A DNA stretch of 64,000 bases from Helicoverpa zea (GCF_022581195.2 NC_061452.1:4533501-4597500), one strand, 5' to 3'. Shown: positions 12,977 to 23,896, counted from the first letter of the stretch. Translations and numbers: made by a program. Notes: generated by a model from the letters alone, not told the origin.

Positions 12977-13365
12977 TGCAAGTACCGTGTTTTGTGACGA
13001 GTGTTCGGTCAGGCTAGTTGTAGTACTATGATTCCTTTCAAAAAGAGCTTAGCAATAAGTTGCAGGTAAACAACGCCTTGCAGATTTTAAAAGCAATACA
13101 TGCAGTTATAATTTGCCCATACTATTGATTTAGGCGTTTTTAGAAAAATGTTCGGATAGGTGAGGGTAACCGGTAAATTTTTAGGTATAAACTGGTCTCT
13201 GTTCGCTCGATATAAACGTTTTATTCCACGATACAAAGCACAAACACTGCTACCGATGTCACCTGCCACTTGAACAGTCCACTCGCACAAAGTTTTCGCA
13301 ATTTTACGAAGCTTTGACAGCAAAAAGTTATTATTTAACGAGAGCAATAAATACACACTATGGGC

Positions 13366-13503
13366 CTTACTACAAAAACTTTAAACCCTGTTTTACACTT
13401 GTCTAATAAAATTGTGGCAGCAAAATGAACCATATGTCAACGTCATAATTTGACATTTTTTTAGACAAGGCATAAACTGACGTTTAAAAGTTTTTGTGGT
13501 AAG
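13366..13503. mobile_element. Short imperfect foldback (MITE-like)
   Basis: The ends are CTTACTACAAAAACTTTAAA and the inverted TTTAAAAGTTTTTGTGGTAAG, followed inwards by CTTGTCTAA and TTAGACAAGG. The arms pair imperfectly over about 40 bases around a loop that includes ATGTCAA/TTTGACAT. No target duplication was identified. Confidence 0.55.
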
Positions 13504-14785
13504 ACGGTATGTATGTATCGGGGACGACGACGAATATGTGACGGGGCTTCACAAACCCAATATGAATGCCGTCGATAAAATAAACGAATGACACGTTAAT
13601 TTATTCACACGCAGTTTTCAATTATCGGGGCCGTTAATCATTTAATCCATTTTCGCCCTTCGGACACAAAGCCAGCCAATATTCAGATCATTACGGATTT
13701 AATAAGGCTGTATACACATGACTGTAGGTACAGTGATGAGCTTATTGCGCACCCGGCTTTATTAAGTAGACCGTGCTAATTAAAGGGTGGACCTCCAGGG
13801 CTATTTAAAGTCTGCTCGCGCCAACAGTGTCAATTATAGAGGCGCCCGCTACGCTTTTTATGTTAATGTCACGTGTAAGCTCTTTAAAAGCACATTAGAG
13901 TTTTTAATTAAAAAATATTATAAGTACCTGCTTATTTTTTTTATACCAAAGGTACATTATCATCTTCAAAAATATTTTAACAAGAGAACATTTATTTTAT
14001 TTAACAAATAATAACGTACCGATTTAAGTCTTCTTACTGTAAGTGATTCAACTATAAACACTTTCCGCTGAAATGTTGATAACAAAAACAAAACACACAC
14101 CAGCTTCCTTTAACAAAACTAGATGGCGTTGGCGTCGAGTTGAATCGCGCTATCGTTTGCTTACAGCGGTTTGGCCTACCGTAGTGGGCGCGTTGGGCCA
14201 CAACTTTCCTTGTCTCGGGGAGCATAGTGCGCTGTGATCGTAAAGTGAGAGCACTTATGCTGACACCCACAAGTTTATCTTGTATACCCGCGCCCGGCTG
14301 CCGCAAGGGAGTCCGAGCGCAATTTTTGAATTGCCCTCTTACTTCACAGAGGGCTTGGCTGCGGAAGAAATACAAATATTTGAATTGAGAATTTATAAAA
14401 AGTTTCATCAAAATTTCTGTGCCAACCTTTTTTGATCGATTTTGGCCCACTTCACTCGTAGCTTGCCATACCGAGGGTCCCCAATCAGATTCAAAGTGGC
14501 TTTCTTCTTCATTTCCTTTCATGTACTTTGTCATTTTAATGGTGTGTCTGTATTTATAGCTCATTTCATCTCAGCTTACATGGACTGTTATTTAAGGACC
14601 TAATTGATATCGTAAAGATATTCTAATGAGATAAGAAAATAATATGTTAAGAGAATAAGTAATAAAATATTCGATGCACATAATATTTTTTTTATAGCTT
14701 CTGTTATTCTGACTGATTGCTATTAGCAATACCAATAGGCGCTATCTTACCATTGATCATTATTTACCATTGACAATAAGTGAAC

Positions 14786-15016
14786 TATAGTTCGGCCATT
14801 CAGAGAATGCGTTCCTGACACGTCGCGATTGAACTGACGACGTAACTACATTCATTGATTATTGATATAATAATGTTGTTTTAATGCTCCTCAATTGTTA
14901 AAACGGTAAACAACCAGCAAAAATATTTTTATCGTAACTGCAACGCCATTGCAAAGTTACGTCGTCAGTTCAATCGCGACGTGTCAGGAACGCATTCTCT
15001 GAATGGCCGAACTATA
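14786..15016. mobile_element. MITE with perfect 62-bp terminal inverted repeats
   Basis: The first 62 bases (14786-14847) and last 62 bases (14955-15016) are exact reverse complements by direct comparison, starting TATAGTTCGGCCATTCAGAG. The ends begin and finish in TA, which fits a TA target duplication and a Tc1/mariner-type origin. No coding capacity in the 107-bp centre. It sits in intron A-B, 167 bases before the acceptor of exon B. Confidence 0.85.
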
Positions 15017-15182
15017 CTACACAAAATGAAATACAATATTTTACTTATGATTTATTTTTATGTATATCTTTTTCAATATATTATTCTTAATAGAGAAAAA
15101 AACTTTGCCAAACGCTAGCAATTTAGGCTTTACCTACTCATATACAGACTAACGATATTCCATAAAAACCTCAAAATTCCAG

Positions 15183-15433
15183 CGTCGATCTTCAAACGTG
15201 GTGGTACGGCGATGCGTTCCCGAACCGGCACCTGTGCCCGTGGTGGTTTGCGCCACGCCCTCCCCTCGGCCCAGGTGCCGCATCAGGACGAACCCCTGGA
15301 TGGGTGCAACGTCGCCCAGTCGTCGACGCCCGCAACATATAGTGCATCAGCACTCATTGCAGTGTCCCCCGACGCAGCCACAGTTGCATCATGCTCCGTA
15401 TTCGCTCGATTCTCATGTTAAATATGGATCTAG
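15183..15433 (+). CDS. Exon B of the Pro/Ser/Arg-rich protein
   Basis: Flanked by TTCCAG and GTGAGT. It opens in phase 0, continuing exon A as EPAK|RRSSNVVV, and closes with 2 bases (AG) of a split Arg codon. The peptide holds VVVRRCVPEPAPVPVVV, a basic and aromatic stretch (RPRCRIRTNPWMGA) and a His/Gln/Pro-rich segment. An overlapping frame is also open for 69 codons, but only the chosen frame is continuous with neighbouring exons. No known domain was recognised. Confidence 0.8.
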
Positions 15434-16823
15434 GTGAGTTGGTTTTAATTACTAGTTTGTTTTTTTTACTGAATGATTTTTTTTTAGGTAAAGTTGATAG
15501 TAGTTAAGACTTTACTCTAATGGACTCTTTCTCGTCAAATTATTTAATTTAATACAGTGTTTTTCAAAGAATGATTCGGCAATAAATTCAATGTTCGTAG
15601 TATGAAAAAATAATGCCATAATTGTTTCATTAATAATGGAATTCATTCTTGATATCAGACGACTAATTGGGGCCCGTAACACTATTATACAGCAAGCAGA
15701 ATTAAGTTAAGCAGCACTTACGTAAAGTGGGTTAGTGGGATAACTGAGCGAAGTTAGACTAAGTAGATGATAATTCAATTATATCGCAACCTCTTTAGTA
15801 GTTCATTTCCATTGAAAAGACATTCTAAAAAATAAAATAGACTGTTAAATTTAAAATTAACTTCGTCTATAGGTGCCTGAAAGTTAAATAAATAAAATGC
15901 TTTCATCTTTCCTTTATAAAAGTTGAAAGAGACACTCGACTCGGTTGAACAACCTACTTAACCTACTTCATTTTATTTTCCGACTTTATAATGAGTGCCG
16001 GAGTTGACATAGCAAGTTATAGATCCTCATTCGGTTCTTAGAAGAAAACTTTTTTATTTTTTTTTATTTTTTTTTTATTGTTCTTAGAGAAGGCTTACAG
16101 ACTAATAACATTATCATATTTTAACTTAAACTACATAGTCAGATTGCTAATTACAAGCCTTCACAGTTAAATTATACAAACTATCGATTGCCTAACTTAT
16201 GTTATGTACATATAAATAAAGAAGATATAAAGAAGAAAAAAAAAGAAAAATCAATAATCTAATATAATAAGTTTGAGAGCCGCTATTAAGAGTCAAAGAA
16301 TGATTTAGCTAAAAGCCGTCTAACTGTATTCGCCTTGGTGCAGAATAGGTCAATGTTTAGGTCCCGTGGAAGATGGTTAAAAGTGAGTGCACTTCTGAGA
16401 GTAAATGCGTTTCGTCTGTAATTCGTTGTTGTTCTTTATTCTAAGAGCTTTGCTCTTATCCATTCATTCAGACATTTATGCTTATTATGTGTGCCATTTT
16501 TTACAGTTCTTGATACGTTAATCTTCAACTTCTATTTGATTTGATGTATGCCAGAAACTAGGACGACCCCTTCCCCTCTTGTCTTCGAAAAGAAAACCAC
16601 ATCGCAACCATCATCTCAACCACATCATCTAAAAATATTATAAAAGAAGTTTAGTGAAATGGTAGGGTTTAATCTCGGCATCTAGTGAACCTTGAGTATT
16701 TGTGACTATGAAAGGATTTCATTTTATTCAGGTACATACGGTCAGTCTTTCCCGGGAGAAACAGCTAGTTACTAACACTACCATACAATAGTGCGTCTAA
16801 CCTTCTCACTTCAATGACTCCAG
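15434..16823 (+). other. Intron B-C
   Basis: Donor GTGAGT at 15434, acceptor GACTCCAG ending at 16823. It carries the 3' end of a LINE in antisense (16048-16423). The remainder is AT-rich sequence in which I see nothing else. Confidence 0.7.
16048..16430 (-). mobile_element. 5'-truncated LINE 3' end with poly(A) tail
   Basis: On the - strand the segment at 16286-16423 reads NYRRNAFTLRSALTFNHLP and ends KSFFDS followed by a stop, which is typical of the C-terminal end of CR1/jockey-type ORF2. A 3' UTR of about 200 bases follows and then a long A-rich tail (T-rich on the + strand at about 16050-16080). The upstream part of the element is missing. No target duplication was identified. Confidence 0.6.
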
Positions 16824-17080
16824 ATCACCTCACCTTTCGCCTCACTTATCGCCGGAGCCCCACCGCTCGCCTTACTATCGCGGCGGCGCGTCCAGCGACG
16901 AGGAGTGCCGCGGTATGCGCACGCGAGGCCGAGAGACCGCCATACTGTCTGATGCTGACTTCGAGTCTGATGGCGACACGGGACTGGATGGAGGCGATGA
17001 GGATGATGATGAAACTGCCTCCCCTGGTAGGAGGAGGGCTAGGAGAAGGAGGCCACCGCGACGACCGCCGCGGTCTGCAG
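16824..17080 (+). CDS. Exon C of the Pro/Ser/Arg-rich protein
   Basis: Begins with the single base that completes the Arg codon from exon B (AG|A), then SPHLSPHLSPEPHRSPYY. A Ser/Asp-rich acidic stretch follows (SSDEECRG, SDADFESDGDTG, GGDEDDDETASPG), then a strongly basic Arg/Pro run (GRRRARRRRPPRRPPRSAG). Ends in phase 1 at GCAG|GTGAG. The alternating acidic and basic low-complexity composition is typical of disordered scaffold regions and contains several SP sites. Confidence 0.8.
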
Positions 17081-17473
17081 GTGAGTTACTTGAAGTCGTA
17101 AAGGATAACCTTCATATGATGGTGCAGTCGAATGGCTTTGCTCTAGTCGCTTCAAGGGTCTGTTACGGCTGCGTTCAAACCAAACTGACTATCAGCTGCC
17201 GAATGTGAGCGAACGTTACGCAGTTTATTGTTTCTTTTACTTTTTCGTTCACACCTAACCAACGATACGTTAATGCGCTTTGCATAGACACTGACATTCT
17301 GCAGCTAAAAAACATGTGAAATTCATCCTGTAGACAATCTACATATAGTGCTTCGGTCAGCCGCGCCGATTATTGCTTTAGTCAGATAAGCTACAATGTA
17401 TCACGACTTGTACTGACTTTAACAAGGACTGTACGAAAACCTATATGGTTTGAATTATCAGTTAAATTTCCAG

Positions 17474-17682
17474 GAGCGACTCCTCCCCGCATGCGGCGAC
17501 GTAACCACGCGCCTTCAGCCCCTCCGGTTCGCGAGAGAGATCCTCTGTTGGAGGCTGATAGAGAAGCCGAGAGGAAGTACAGGGAGCTTATTAGGGAAGC
17601 TGAGAAGTTGCTCGTCACTGTGTCAAGGGCACCGCTTGAACCGCCACACAATCCCAGGGTTAGGGAGTTGAGGGCTACTGAG
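17474..17682 (+). CDS. Exon D with a charged helical segment
   Basis: Acceptor TTTCCAG, donor GAG|GTGAGA. The two leading bases complete a Gly codon from exon C, and the exon ends in phase 0. After a basic linker (MRRRNHAPSAPPVRERD) comes a heptad-like charged helix, LLEADREAERKYRELIREA, followed by EKLLVTVSRAPLEPP and NPRVRELRATE. The helix could mediate dimerisation or partner binding. No named domain was recognised. Confidence 0.8.
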
Positions 17683-18714
17683 GTGAGACTCGTAGATTTT
17701 CTAGATGATAGAATCGTAGAGTAGGTATAGGTTAGTTAGTAGTAATAGGTATAGTTCTAAGAAAACTGTTGGTATGATGTAGCTTTTTTCTCATATTTTA
17801 CATTACTTGATCTATTTATAAATATTTTTGCACAACTGCTTCGATGTCAAAAATTCTTCTACTTTTAATATTTCTCTGCATGCCAATTTTTAGGGTTCCG
17901 TAGCCAAAATGGCAAAAACGGAACCCTTATAGTTTCGTCATGTCCGTCTGTCCGTCTGTCCGTCTGTCCGTCTGTCACAGCCGATTTACTCGGAAACTAT
18001 AAGTACTACAGTGATGAAATTTGATGGGAATATGTGTTGTATGAACCGCTACAAAAATATGACACTAAATAGTAAAAAAAAGAATTGGGGGTGGGGCCCC
18101 CCATACATGTAACTGAGGGATGAAATTTTTTTTTTCGATGTACATACCCGTGTGGGGTATCAATGGAAAGGTCTTTTAAAATGATATAAAGTTTTCTAAA
18201 AAACATTTTTCTTAAAGTGAACGGTTTTTGAGATATCAGCTCTCAAAGTCGTAAAAAGTATGTCCCCCCCCCCTCTATTTTTATAACTACGGGGTATAAA
18301 ATTCTAAAAAAAATAGAGGTGATGCATGCTAATTAACTCTTTCAACGATTTTTGGTTTGATCAAAGTATCTCTTATAGTTTTTGAGATAGGTTGATTTAA
18401 CTGTAATTTACGGAACCCTTCGTGCACGAGTCCGACTCGCACTTGGCCGGTTTTTTGTTATGACTTTTCGATTATGACCTATTACATGTTCTTCCAAAAC
18501 TTGATTGTGACCTATTACATTGTTCTTTCCTATAACCATGCCTGCTATCTGTGGATTTCTATAACCGATACATTCGTTGTTGCTATTGGAGGTTGAATTT
18601 TGTCATTAGCTTCTTATAAACAATCTCCGATTGATAAGCAATCGATGGATCGGTTATTGAAATTGGCAATGCATCATGCATCTGTATGTAACCGTGGTCC
18701 CCCCTTGTGATCAG
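17683..18714 (+). other. Intron D-E
   Basis: Donor GTGAGA at 17683, acceptor TGATCAG ending at 18714. More than half is the interspersed repeat at 17892-18456. Confidence 0.7.
17892..18456 (+). repeat. Lepidopteran interspersed repeat with GTCCGTCT microsatellite
   Basis: Starts AGGGTTCCGTAGCC, has a GTCCGTCT simple repeat at about 17941-17976 and ends GAGTCCGACTCGCACTTGGC followed by CGG and a T run. I know this arrangement as a very common lepidopteran dispersed repeat. The word GGAACCCTT occurs near both ends. It has no ORF. Which autonomous family mobilises it cannot be told from here. Confidence 0.7.
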
Positions 18715-18912
18715 GTGGAGGCGCCGCGCCGGAGCCCGGAGCGCACGCACGTGACGAACTTCATGCGCGCCAACTCGCCCGAGCCGCCGCGCCGCCTGTC
18801 GCCGCAGCCGCGCCGCTCGCCGCTCGCCGCGCCGCCCCCTGCTCCCCGCCTGCTGCCTGACCACAGACCCCACTCCGAACCCCCCAAGCGGAAGGCTTAT
18901 GCACGAGACGAG
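18715..18912 (+). CDS. Exon E of the Pro/Ser/Arg-rich protein
   Basis: Sixty-six whole codons between GATCAG and GTTAGT, phase 0 at both sides. The exon is very GC-rich and encodes VEAPRRSPERTHVTNFMRAN, SPEPPRRLSPQPRRSP, a Pro/Ala run and SEPPKRKAYARDE. SPxR-type sites repeat through it. An antisense frame is also open across it, but the sense frame fits the splice phases. Confidence 0.8.
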
Positions 18913-19386
18913 GTTAGTCTTCCTAGCATGATGTTCGATGATCGTCTTTTGTTTGTCAATGTGAATGTTTGTTGAACTCAGTTCCTAATTCTTAAGCTCG
19001 GGAATGAGATTAGTCTCCCAAGCACGATATTCTATGGCCGTCTTTTGGTTTTGCTTGTGAATGTCTGTTCTACTTACTCACTTCTTAGTTCTTATGCAAG
19101 GAATGAGATAAGTCTTCCACGTAATGTTGTTTCGTGATCGTCTTTTGTCTTTGCTTATGATTGTTGAACTTCTTGTTACCTACCTTTTGTCGTAGAATCT
19201 GTCAGAATTGCATGAAATTTCAAAATAGATGTGATTTATTCTGTTGCACCTATCGGTTAGTAGGTACCGTTTAGATTTATTAAACTCTAAGTAATTGAAG
19301 TTAGAGACAGAATCATCAATTTTCGTTATGATGTCCAACAATTGTGTTTCAGACGTCGACTTCTTACAAAGTTAACTTGTCCCCAG

Positions 19387-19476
19387 GTCCTGCAGACCTT
19401 GGAAGGTCTTCGCAAGAGTTTACAACAACAGTCAGCACTGCTAGCTGTGCAGAGGACGAGACTGGACTCCCTATAG
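19387..19476 (+). CDS. Terminal exon F with stop codon
   Basis: Acceptor TGTCCCCAG, then 29 codons reading VLQTLEGLRKSLQQQSALL, AVQRTRLDSL and a TAG stop at 19474-19476. The segment is Leu/Gln-rich and probably helical. The last residues, DSL, would fit a class III PDZ-ligand pattern (acidic-X-hydrophobic), but that is inference only. Together the six exons give 430 in-frame codons including the stop, with no leftover base, which is the strongest support for the model. Confidence 0.8.
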   Translation, partial: VLQTLEGLRKSLQQQSALLAVQRTRLDSL

Positions 19477-21650
19477 CTGCCAAACTGTCCCCTTCCCGTC
19501 CCGCATTCCTAGGTATTTAGACAAGGAGTTTGTAGTTAGTGTGACTGGAGACCAATCTGCCAAGTAATACTTGTAAGTATTGGGAAAACAAAATACCGAA
19601 GTTTTTGGGGCAATAAAAACTCCTCAAAATGTTTAATGAAAATGAAGTCCATAACGTGTAGGTACAGTTTTTACCACGTGGTTTTTATAAGGCAAGAGGA
19701 GTTAAAAAGTGTGTGTGCATCAAGTTGCTTTGAAAGTCTGGTCTCCAGTCATACCTATGAGTTCCTTGGTATTAGACCTCTTTTAGATATCAAGTAGTTT
19801 TTGCCGAATCACGCAAAACGATGCCAAAGTTTTTGATGGATTTTGATATTTTCCTCAGTGCTAACGCTAAGCTCTTTGGATCCGGAATAGATATTGAATG
19901 ACAATAATAGGAATTTCAAGTATGTAGAAATACTTTCTTCTTACTCATACAAACATTTTGTGGAAGTCACCACTGCAACAATTTTTGGGTAAATTGCAAA
20001 AGTTGAAGATTTTTTTAGAAAATCTGCTTCTTTTTAGAAATGTATTCTTAATCCTGTTAATTTTATGTTCTGGCTTTTATTTATTCCACGGGTCGTATTC
20101 CGATGTTATTACTCCAATTATATCGGAAAGAAAGAGTTTAGTGATGATCCTGGATCCTGTACTTAAGTTAATCATCCTTGTTGAAAAATCTTGATTTGTA
20201 AGTATTAAATATTTTAACGTTTAAGCTTTTTATAATGATTTATAGAATTGTGTCACTGTAGATAGTCTCTCGTTAGCCAAATCATCTTAGTTGTAAGTGT
20301 CTAAGTTATTATTGTTTGTTAACATTTGTGTCAATTATTCGATTATTTATAATTTAACCCTCTTGTACGGATGGTGACGAAACAAATCCGTTTTTTTATG
20401 AAAAGTGTGATGTTAAAATTCAATCGTAAGTAACTACCTACTTATCAACAATTTTCCTGAGGTTCTAGTAGGCAAATATAATAAGGCTTTGTACGGTGAC
20501 TTGCAAGATTTAACAATCACTATAACCGAATCATTTTAAGTTGTCAAATCGCTGCCTTGACCAGTGGGTGATAAGCATACTGCTCATTATAGCTGTCGGT
20601 CTGGTTATCGTTGTAGTTAAATGGTGCAACTCTACTTTAATGTTATCTGGACCTCAAAGAAGGTTTTCATTGTATGTACTTATCACCAATATGTATTAGA
20701 GTGGGTACCATCCTACTTAGTAAATATCCTACATAGAGGTAGTTAAGCGTGACCGGCAAGTAGTTCCAAATACTCGTTTTCTAGTCCCTCCATAAGTTCT
20801 AGTCAGCCTGTCGGTTATTTAGTGTAGCGTTGTTATTCAGCATAGGCGAGGCCACTTACATTATCTTCCATATTAACTCGTAGTGTCATTTTATTAGTAG
20901 TACTTAGATTAGATCGTAACTGACGTCGGATTGTAGCTCTACTGAAACAAAATAAGCAAGAAACTTATTTAATTTACACAGCTATGAATTTTAGACTAGT
21001 TTCTACACATTGGTTAGTAATTTTACATGGTGCAGTGTGAGAAGGAAATAGGTTCAAGCGGTTTCAAAAATGACCGTGTTTTTATCTGTTGTACTTACTC
21101 AAAGTTTTTGACCCTTTTGGACATTTCTTTAAATACTTTTTGATCAGTGTTTTGAAAATGTTTCTTGAACATGCAATATTAGTGCCATATCAAACGGTAG
21201 TGCTACAATGACGGTCGCACATACAGGTTAGATGTTCTATGGTAGTGACAAAGATTAGGAAATAAATGGAGTAGTCTGAGAAACATCAAGATGCTTCCAG
21301 CAATTATGCAATCAACTTAAGCTGATCTGTTGTCATTAGCAATGTATTGTAGATACTCCATTTATTTATCAATTCTGTGGGTAGCGTTTGTATCGAGTAG
21401 CGCCGTAGTATAGACTAGAGCGGTCTCACTAGGGTAAGGACCTGTGGCCACGGCGTACTAAGACTGCGTTATTATATCTTGTAATAATTAAACTTATACA
21501 ATGTTTACTCGTTATACTGTGTTCGGTCGGTCGCTGGTTCAGATAGTCACTTGTTCACGTCGTCGTTTTCGATGATTGCAACCTCTGGGCTTATGTTATA
21601 CTCCATTGTATTAATACATTAATGGCTGTAATAAACAGATTTTAATTAAA
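19477..21650 (+). other. Probable long 3' UTR of the six-exon gene
   Basis: No convincing ORF and no recognised repeat until about 21.65 kb. Canonical AATAAA signals occur at 19612-19617 and 21630-21635; either could define the transcript end. The ORF at 19958-20194 is AT-rich and resembles chance coding. Transcript reads would decide which signal is used. Confidence 0.4.
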
Positions 21651-23020
21651 ATTAATAATGAAACGTGTGTATGAATAAAATAACTGAGGAATTAATTAAC
21701 TAAGAAAGGTGTCATTGAAATACTGAGAACATTCTTTGAAATTCCACTTTAGGCTGATGTCTTCCATTGAATATTTCAATCCTTTTTATATAATTATGTG
21801 GAAAACAATACCAATTATTTAGAATTATTTTTTCTTTTAAACATAAGAGAGAATAATTAAGACTTTTAGAAAAATATACCCACCTTGCTATCTAAACGTG
21901 TGACCTGAATTATATAAGAATAGGTACATGCATAAATGTTTGCATTGAATTTAATTAAAATTAAGTACTTTTTCGTTCTTAATTATTTTGTGATTTTATA
22001 ATCAGAAGAATCTTTTTACTTATTATTTCTTTATAAAACCAGGAGTTTGCCTTGAATTTTAACAATTTTTTTTCAATTCTCAACCAGCGACCGAACGGTA
22101 AGGAAGTCTATGTAAATGGGCTTCCATATTTTTGTTAGTGCAATTTTGGGGGGAAAATGCAATATGCGACGCTCCCCCCAGCTAAATGTAAATATTTATC
22201 CACTTTACTTGTTTATTGTAAGTATAAATAAGATTTATACGTTTAGTTGAATTTTCATTAAAATATTATTCCAAGAATGTGGTTTTATTCCGTCTTAAAA
22301 TATCCTAGGTGTTGGGTTAGGAGTGTGTATATTTATTTTGCGTTAAAAGAACTCCTACCATAACAGCATTTTAACCCTAAACTGCACGGTTTGCCCATTC
22401 AATTTCTGTAATGTATCTTAATTCATAGAAAATCCTGAAAATAACCTGAAGTTGCAGTCAGTACTGTATATTATAGTAAGCACGACTTTGTTTTTTGTCA
22501 CTTCACATTTATAGATGGCGCTATACTTAATGTAGAACTACAAACACAACTCGATAGATGGCGCCAGCAGTACATTATATAAACTGTTCTGTGAAGGTTG
22601 TTTTATTGGAAATGATGCAATTTTCTAAATAAAACACTGATCATTGCGGCAATAACAATTAACGTTCGTAGTGTTATTAATTGCGCAAACATACAAACAA
22701 AACTTTATAGTGTTGCTAATACATGCCATCAGGAAGGTATTTATTTGAAAGGTCGTTGAACTACAAAGTATCGATTGATTTTAAAATGAAAGCATTTATT
22801 GTAAAAAAAGACTTAATTGTTAGTTAATGGTAGTGATTTCAATTTTAGATGTTAACTGACAGATTCTTTGATTTGTATAAACTTTTTAAAAGAAGTAAAT
22901 AAATTGTAGATAATTGTAGCCATTGATATTTTGACGAGCAAGTTAATAAATTACAAAAGTAATCGACAAGAAGAACATTAATTTTATATAACAAAAAAAG
23001 AATAAAAAAAAGATCAGTTT
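21651..23020. other. Intergenic stretch, nothing recognised
   Basis: AT-rich. Contains two near-identical words ATAGATGGCGC at about 22514 and 22554. No ORF, tRNA or repeat with defined ends is visible. The last bases are the T-run terminator (on the - strand) of the tRNA gene. Confidence 0.4.
23003..23020 (-). terminator. Pol III terminator of tRNA-Ala
   Basis: On the - strand the bases just after the tRNA 3' end run AAACTGATC and then a run of eight or more T, a normal RNA polymerase III stop signal. A second T7 run follows a few bases on. Confidence 0.8.
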
Positions 23021-23091
23021 GGAGATGCTGGGATTTGAACCCAGGACTTTCAGCATGCGAAGCAGACACTCTACCACTGAGTTACATCCCC
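23021..23091 (-). tRNA. tRNA-Ala, anticodon CGC
   Basis: The - strand folds as a standard 71-nt cloverleaf. Acceptor stem GGGGATG/CATCTCC pairs throughout and includes G3:U70, the classic alanine identity pair. D stem ACTC/GAGT and T stem CTGGG/CCCAG are perfect. The anticodon loop TTCGCAT gives anticodon CGC, reading GCG alanine codons. The anticodon stem TCTGC/GCTGA has one T-T mismatch. The B box GGTTCAAATCC is canonical and the A box TAACTCAGTGG is close to consensus. A T-run terminator follows. CCA is not encoded, as usual in eukaryotes. The mismatch leaves open a lightly decayed copy. Confidence 0.9.
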
Positions 23092-23120
23092 GATGGAGAT
23101 TGAGGTTCAAATTGTCGTCC

Positions 23121-23837
23121 TAAAGGACAATGGGCACAAATATATGGGACCTGGTATACCCCACCAATAGGAATGTCATATATATCATTGGATAGGCCTT
23201 TTTATGTAGGACAAGATTTACTATGACAGCTTTGCTGAAATGTTTGTCCGTTCTGAGATATAGATCAAAAACTGTGCTAAAGTTAGAACTAAGTAATCTA
23301 TTGATACCTCAAGTTTTTAAAGGAAAATCTAAGTACTAATAACTTTAAGTCTTGTAAGTACTACTGTGCCCGTTAGGATCCATAATTGTTACTATTATGT
23401 AGCATTTCAACCTTTTATTGTACCAACTGGATGTTGGGCGTAGTGAGAAACCGCACCAATAGGAAAGTCATACATATCATTGGATAGGTCTTTTTAACTG
23501 GAACAACATTTACTATGACAGCTTTGTTCTATTGTTTGTCCGTTCTGAGATATAGATAACAAACAATCTTAAAACTGATGCTAATCAATACTGTAATCTG
23601 ATTTTCTTTCATATACAAGACTTACACTTAGTAGTTCTTAGATTTTCCTTTAAAAACTTGAGTTATCAATAGATTACTTAGTTCTAACTTTTGCACAGTT
23701 TTTGATCTATATCTCAGAACGGACAAACATTTCAGCAAAGCTGTCATAGTAAATATTGTTCTACATAAAAAGGCCTATCCAATGATATATATGACATTGC
23801 TATTGGTGGGGTATACCAATCTGCCCATTGTCCTTTC
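23121..23837. mobile_element. Foldback element with about 230-bp arms and an extra internal copy
   Basis: The left arm (about 23122-23350) and right arm (about 23600-23836) are inverted, closely similar copies beginning AAAGGACAATGGGCA. The left arm has an extra block of about 14 bases. Between them, at about 23450-23560, lies a third and more diverged copy in the same orientation as the left arm (CCAATAGG, GGATAGGTCTTTTTA, GTCCGTTCTGAGATATAGAT). No ORF. It begins about 30 bases from the tRNA gene. No target duplication could be fixed. Confidence 0.8.
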
Positions 23838-23896
23838 TAATATTGCGTGTATCCTGTACAGTCACATAATCGCTAAATAACTCTTACTACCTTTTC

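Larger units (their letters stand above)
8430..13030 (-). mobile_element. Decayed CR1/jockey-group non-LTR retrotransposon (LINE), two ORFs
   Basis: Two consecutive - strand ORF regions define this element: an ORF1 with coiled coil and FP25K-like C-terminus, and an ORF2 with endonuclease and reverse transcriptase but no RNase H. The 3' region after 8773 is rich in CA repeats on the - strand and carries AATAAA near 8450. Exact ends are estimated, and I found no target duplication. Both ORFs carry inactivating changes, so it is dead. It lies antisense in intron A-B of the host gene. Confidence 0.8.
8037..15182 (+). other. Large intron between exons A and B, loaded with transposons
   Basis: The donor GTATGT at 8037 and acceptor ATTCCAG ending at 15182 are both phase 0, so exon A joins exon B without a frame change. 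The intron contains a decayed LINE in antisense (about 8430-13030), an imperfect foldback (13366-13503), a MITE with perfect ends (14786-15016) and a - strand ORF of 170 codons at 14052-14564. That ORF has no recognisable domain and is probably non-coding. Confidence 0.65.

Noticed and set aside
14052..14564. 170-codon ORF on the - strand in intron A-B
   Set aside because: It starts at an ATG but shows no domain and no splice partner. It lies in a repeat-rich intron and may be part of an old repeat.
17941..17976. CRISPR-like short repeat array
   Set aside because: It is a simple GTCCGTCT microsatellite inside a dispersed repeat, with no spacers; the genome is eukaryotic.
22845..23069. 74-codon ORF on the - strand
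   Set aside because: Its N-terminal part is a translation of the tRNA-Ala gene, and the rest is AT-rich flank.
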